Shown here one piece after another: positions 5,200 to 5,836 of a stretch of DNA of 5,836 nt. Made by a program: the position numbers and the translations under genes. Position 1 is the stretch's first letter; every line of letters starts with the position of its first letter. Source of the DNA: an uncultured Anaerolineae bacterium (GTDB lineage Bacteria; Chloroflexota; Anaerolineae; Anaerolineales; UBA4823); NCBI GenBank assembly GCA_937129505.1, contig CAKZNJ010000251.1:1-5836 (forward strand), written 5' to 3'. Below the pieces are notes generated by a model. It saw nothing but the letters and a program-made list of their open reading frames with translations. It was not told where the DNA came from and made no database searches.

Positions 5200-5836
5200 A
5201 TGGTTTCAACTTTTTATCAAAAAATCCGTTTAGCCCTGTCCGATCAGACGTTGCAAACTGCGCTGGATAACAATGCCGAGCGACGCAATACTGCCCGCCA
5301 AACCGTTTATCAGTCCCTACCCCAAAACATCCAATTAATGCGTCAAAAAGCCCACGCTGTGAGGGCGGAGGTGATCGAACGTCTTGACCATTATTTGGAG
5401 CTATTTATCCAAAACGCTCAAAAAAACGGCTTCATCGTTCACCGTACCGAAACCGCTCAACAAGCTGTCCAAGTTATCCTAGATATCGCAACGAATCGCC
5501 AAGCGCGGCGCATTGCCAAATCAAAAAGCATGGTCAGTGAAGAAATAGAATTAAACCCCGCGCTGGAAAAAGCCGGCTTCGAAGTCATTGAAACCGACCT
5601 AGGGGAATATATTGTTCAATTAAGGCAGGAACATCCAGCGCATATCATCACACCTGCAGTACACCTAACGAGACAACAAGTTGGTCAACTGTTTCATGAA
5701 AAGTTAGGGCTTCCCCTTACTGAGGATGTGCCGACGATGACTGCAACTGCCCGCCGCGTGTTACGAGAGGTTTTCCTCACGGCGGACATTGGCTTGTCGG
5801 GAGTCAATTTTGGCGTGGCTGAAAACGGGGTTATTT
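5200..5836 (+). CDS. lutB: LutB-type LUD-domain iron-sulfur protein, 5' part (runs off window)
   Basis: The frame opens at ATG 5200 and stays open to the window end (212 codons). The product has the LUD-domain pattern of LutB/YkgF: a helical N-terminus, then AKSKSMVSEEIELN, LEKAGFEVIETDLGEYIVQL (with family-typical ETDLGE), a HPAHIITPAVH segment, and ADIGLSGVNFGVAENG near the edge. In the family these are followed by a ferredoxin-like part with CxxCxxC clusters; that part is outside the window, so the full length (usually about 470 residues) cannot be checked. LutB is the electron-transferring subunit of the LutABC lactate-oxidation complex. An in-frame TGA at 5188-5190 leaves ATG 5200 as the sensible start. 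As with lutA, no Shine-Dalgarno precedes it. The 18-nt spacing from lutA indicates one transcription unit. Confidence 0.92.
   Translation, partial: MVSTFYQKIRLALSDQTLQTALDNNAERRNTARQTVYQSLPQNIQLMRQKAHAVRAEVIERLDHYLELFIQNAQKNGFIVHRTETAQQAVQVILDIATNRQARRIAKSKSMVSEEIELNPALEKAGFEVIETDLGEYIVQLRQEHPAHIITPAVHLTRQQVGQLFHEKLGLPLTEDVPTMTATARRVLREVFLTADIGLSGVNFGVAENGVI

Noticed and set aside
1..5836. A new defence, mobile or multi-gene accessory system
   Set aside because: Every sizeable gene belongs to a recognised housekeeping or metabolic family. No transposase, integrase, direct-repeat array or att-like repeat beside the tRNA was seen. Only the regulatory signals are unusual.

Overview
The window is a compact stretch of bacterial chromosome with eight protein genes and one tRNA. 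There are no mobile elements, CRISPR arrays or rRNA. The gene set (an actinobacterial-type myo-inositol-1-phosphate synthase, yebC-ruvC-ruvA linkage, proC, an M42 aminopeptidase and LutA/LutB), moderate G+C and the lack of an encoded tRNA CCA end fit a free-living heterotroph. Chloroflexota (Anaerolineae-like) is my best guess, but it is a weak inference that no single marker here proves.

Layout. From about 4250 leftwards everything is on the minus strand, in transcription order: ino1 (4208-3117), yebC (3014-2259), ruvC (2250-1750), ruvA (1753-1166), proC (1141-287), then the first 54 codons of an M42-family aminopeptidase (164-1), cut by the window edge. yebC-ruvC-ruvA-proC is tightly packed (8-nt gap, 4-nt ATGA overlap, 24-nt gap) and looks like one operon. 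It probably starts from an extended -10 promoter placed directly after the ino1 stop codon. The M42 gene has its own good sigma70-type promoter after proC. From about 4300 rightwards everything is on the plus strand: tRNA-Pro(CGG) (4323-4397), lutA (4453-5181) and the 5' part of lutB (5200 to the window end).

The most notable region is the 114-bp divergent intergenic between ino1 and tRNA-Pro. Two near-perfect sigma70-type promoters lie back to back with their -35 hexamers overlapping by five bases. The ino1 one is full consensus, TTGACA-17-TATAAT. The -10 of the tRNA promoter sits inside a perfect 22-bp palindrome. The lutA and lutB starts have no visible Shine-Dalgarno, although the minus-strand genes mostly have strong ones.

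Functionally the genes cover Holliday-junction processing (RuvC resolvase and RuvA; RuvB is not in the window), a YebC-family translation/regulatory factor, the last step of proline synthesis, the first step of inositol synthesis, and L-lactate oxidation (LutA/LutB). I found no clearly new multi-gene system; the unusual signals are regulatory.
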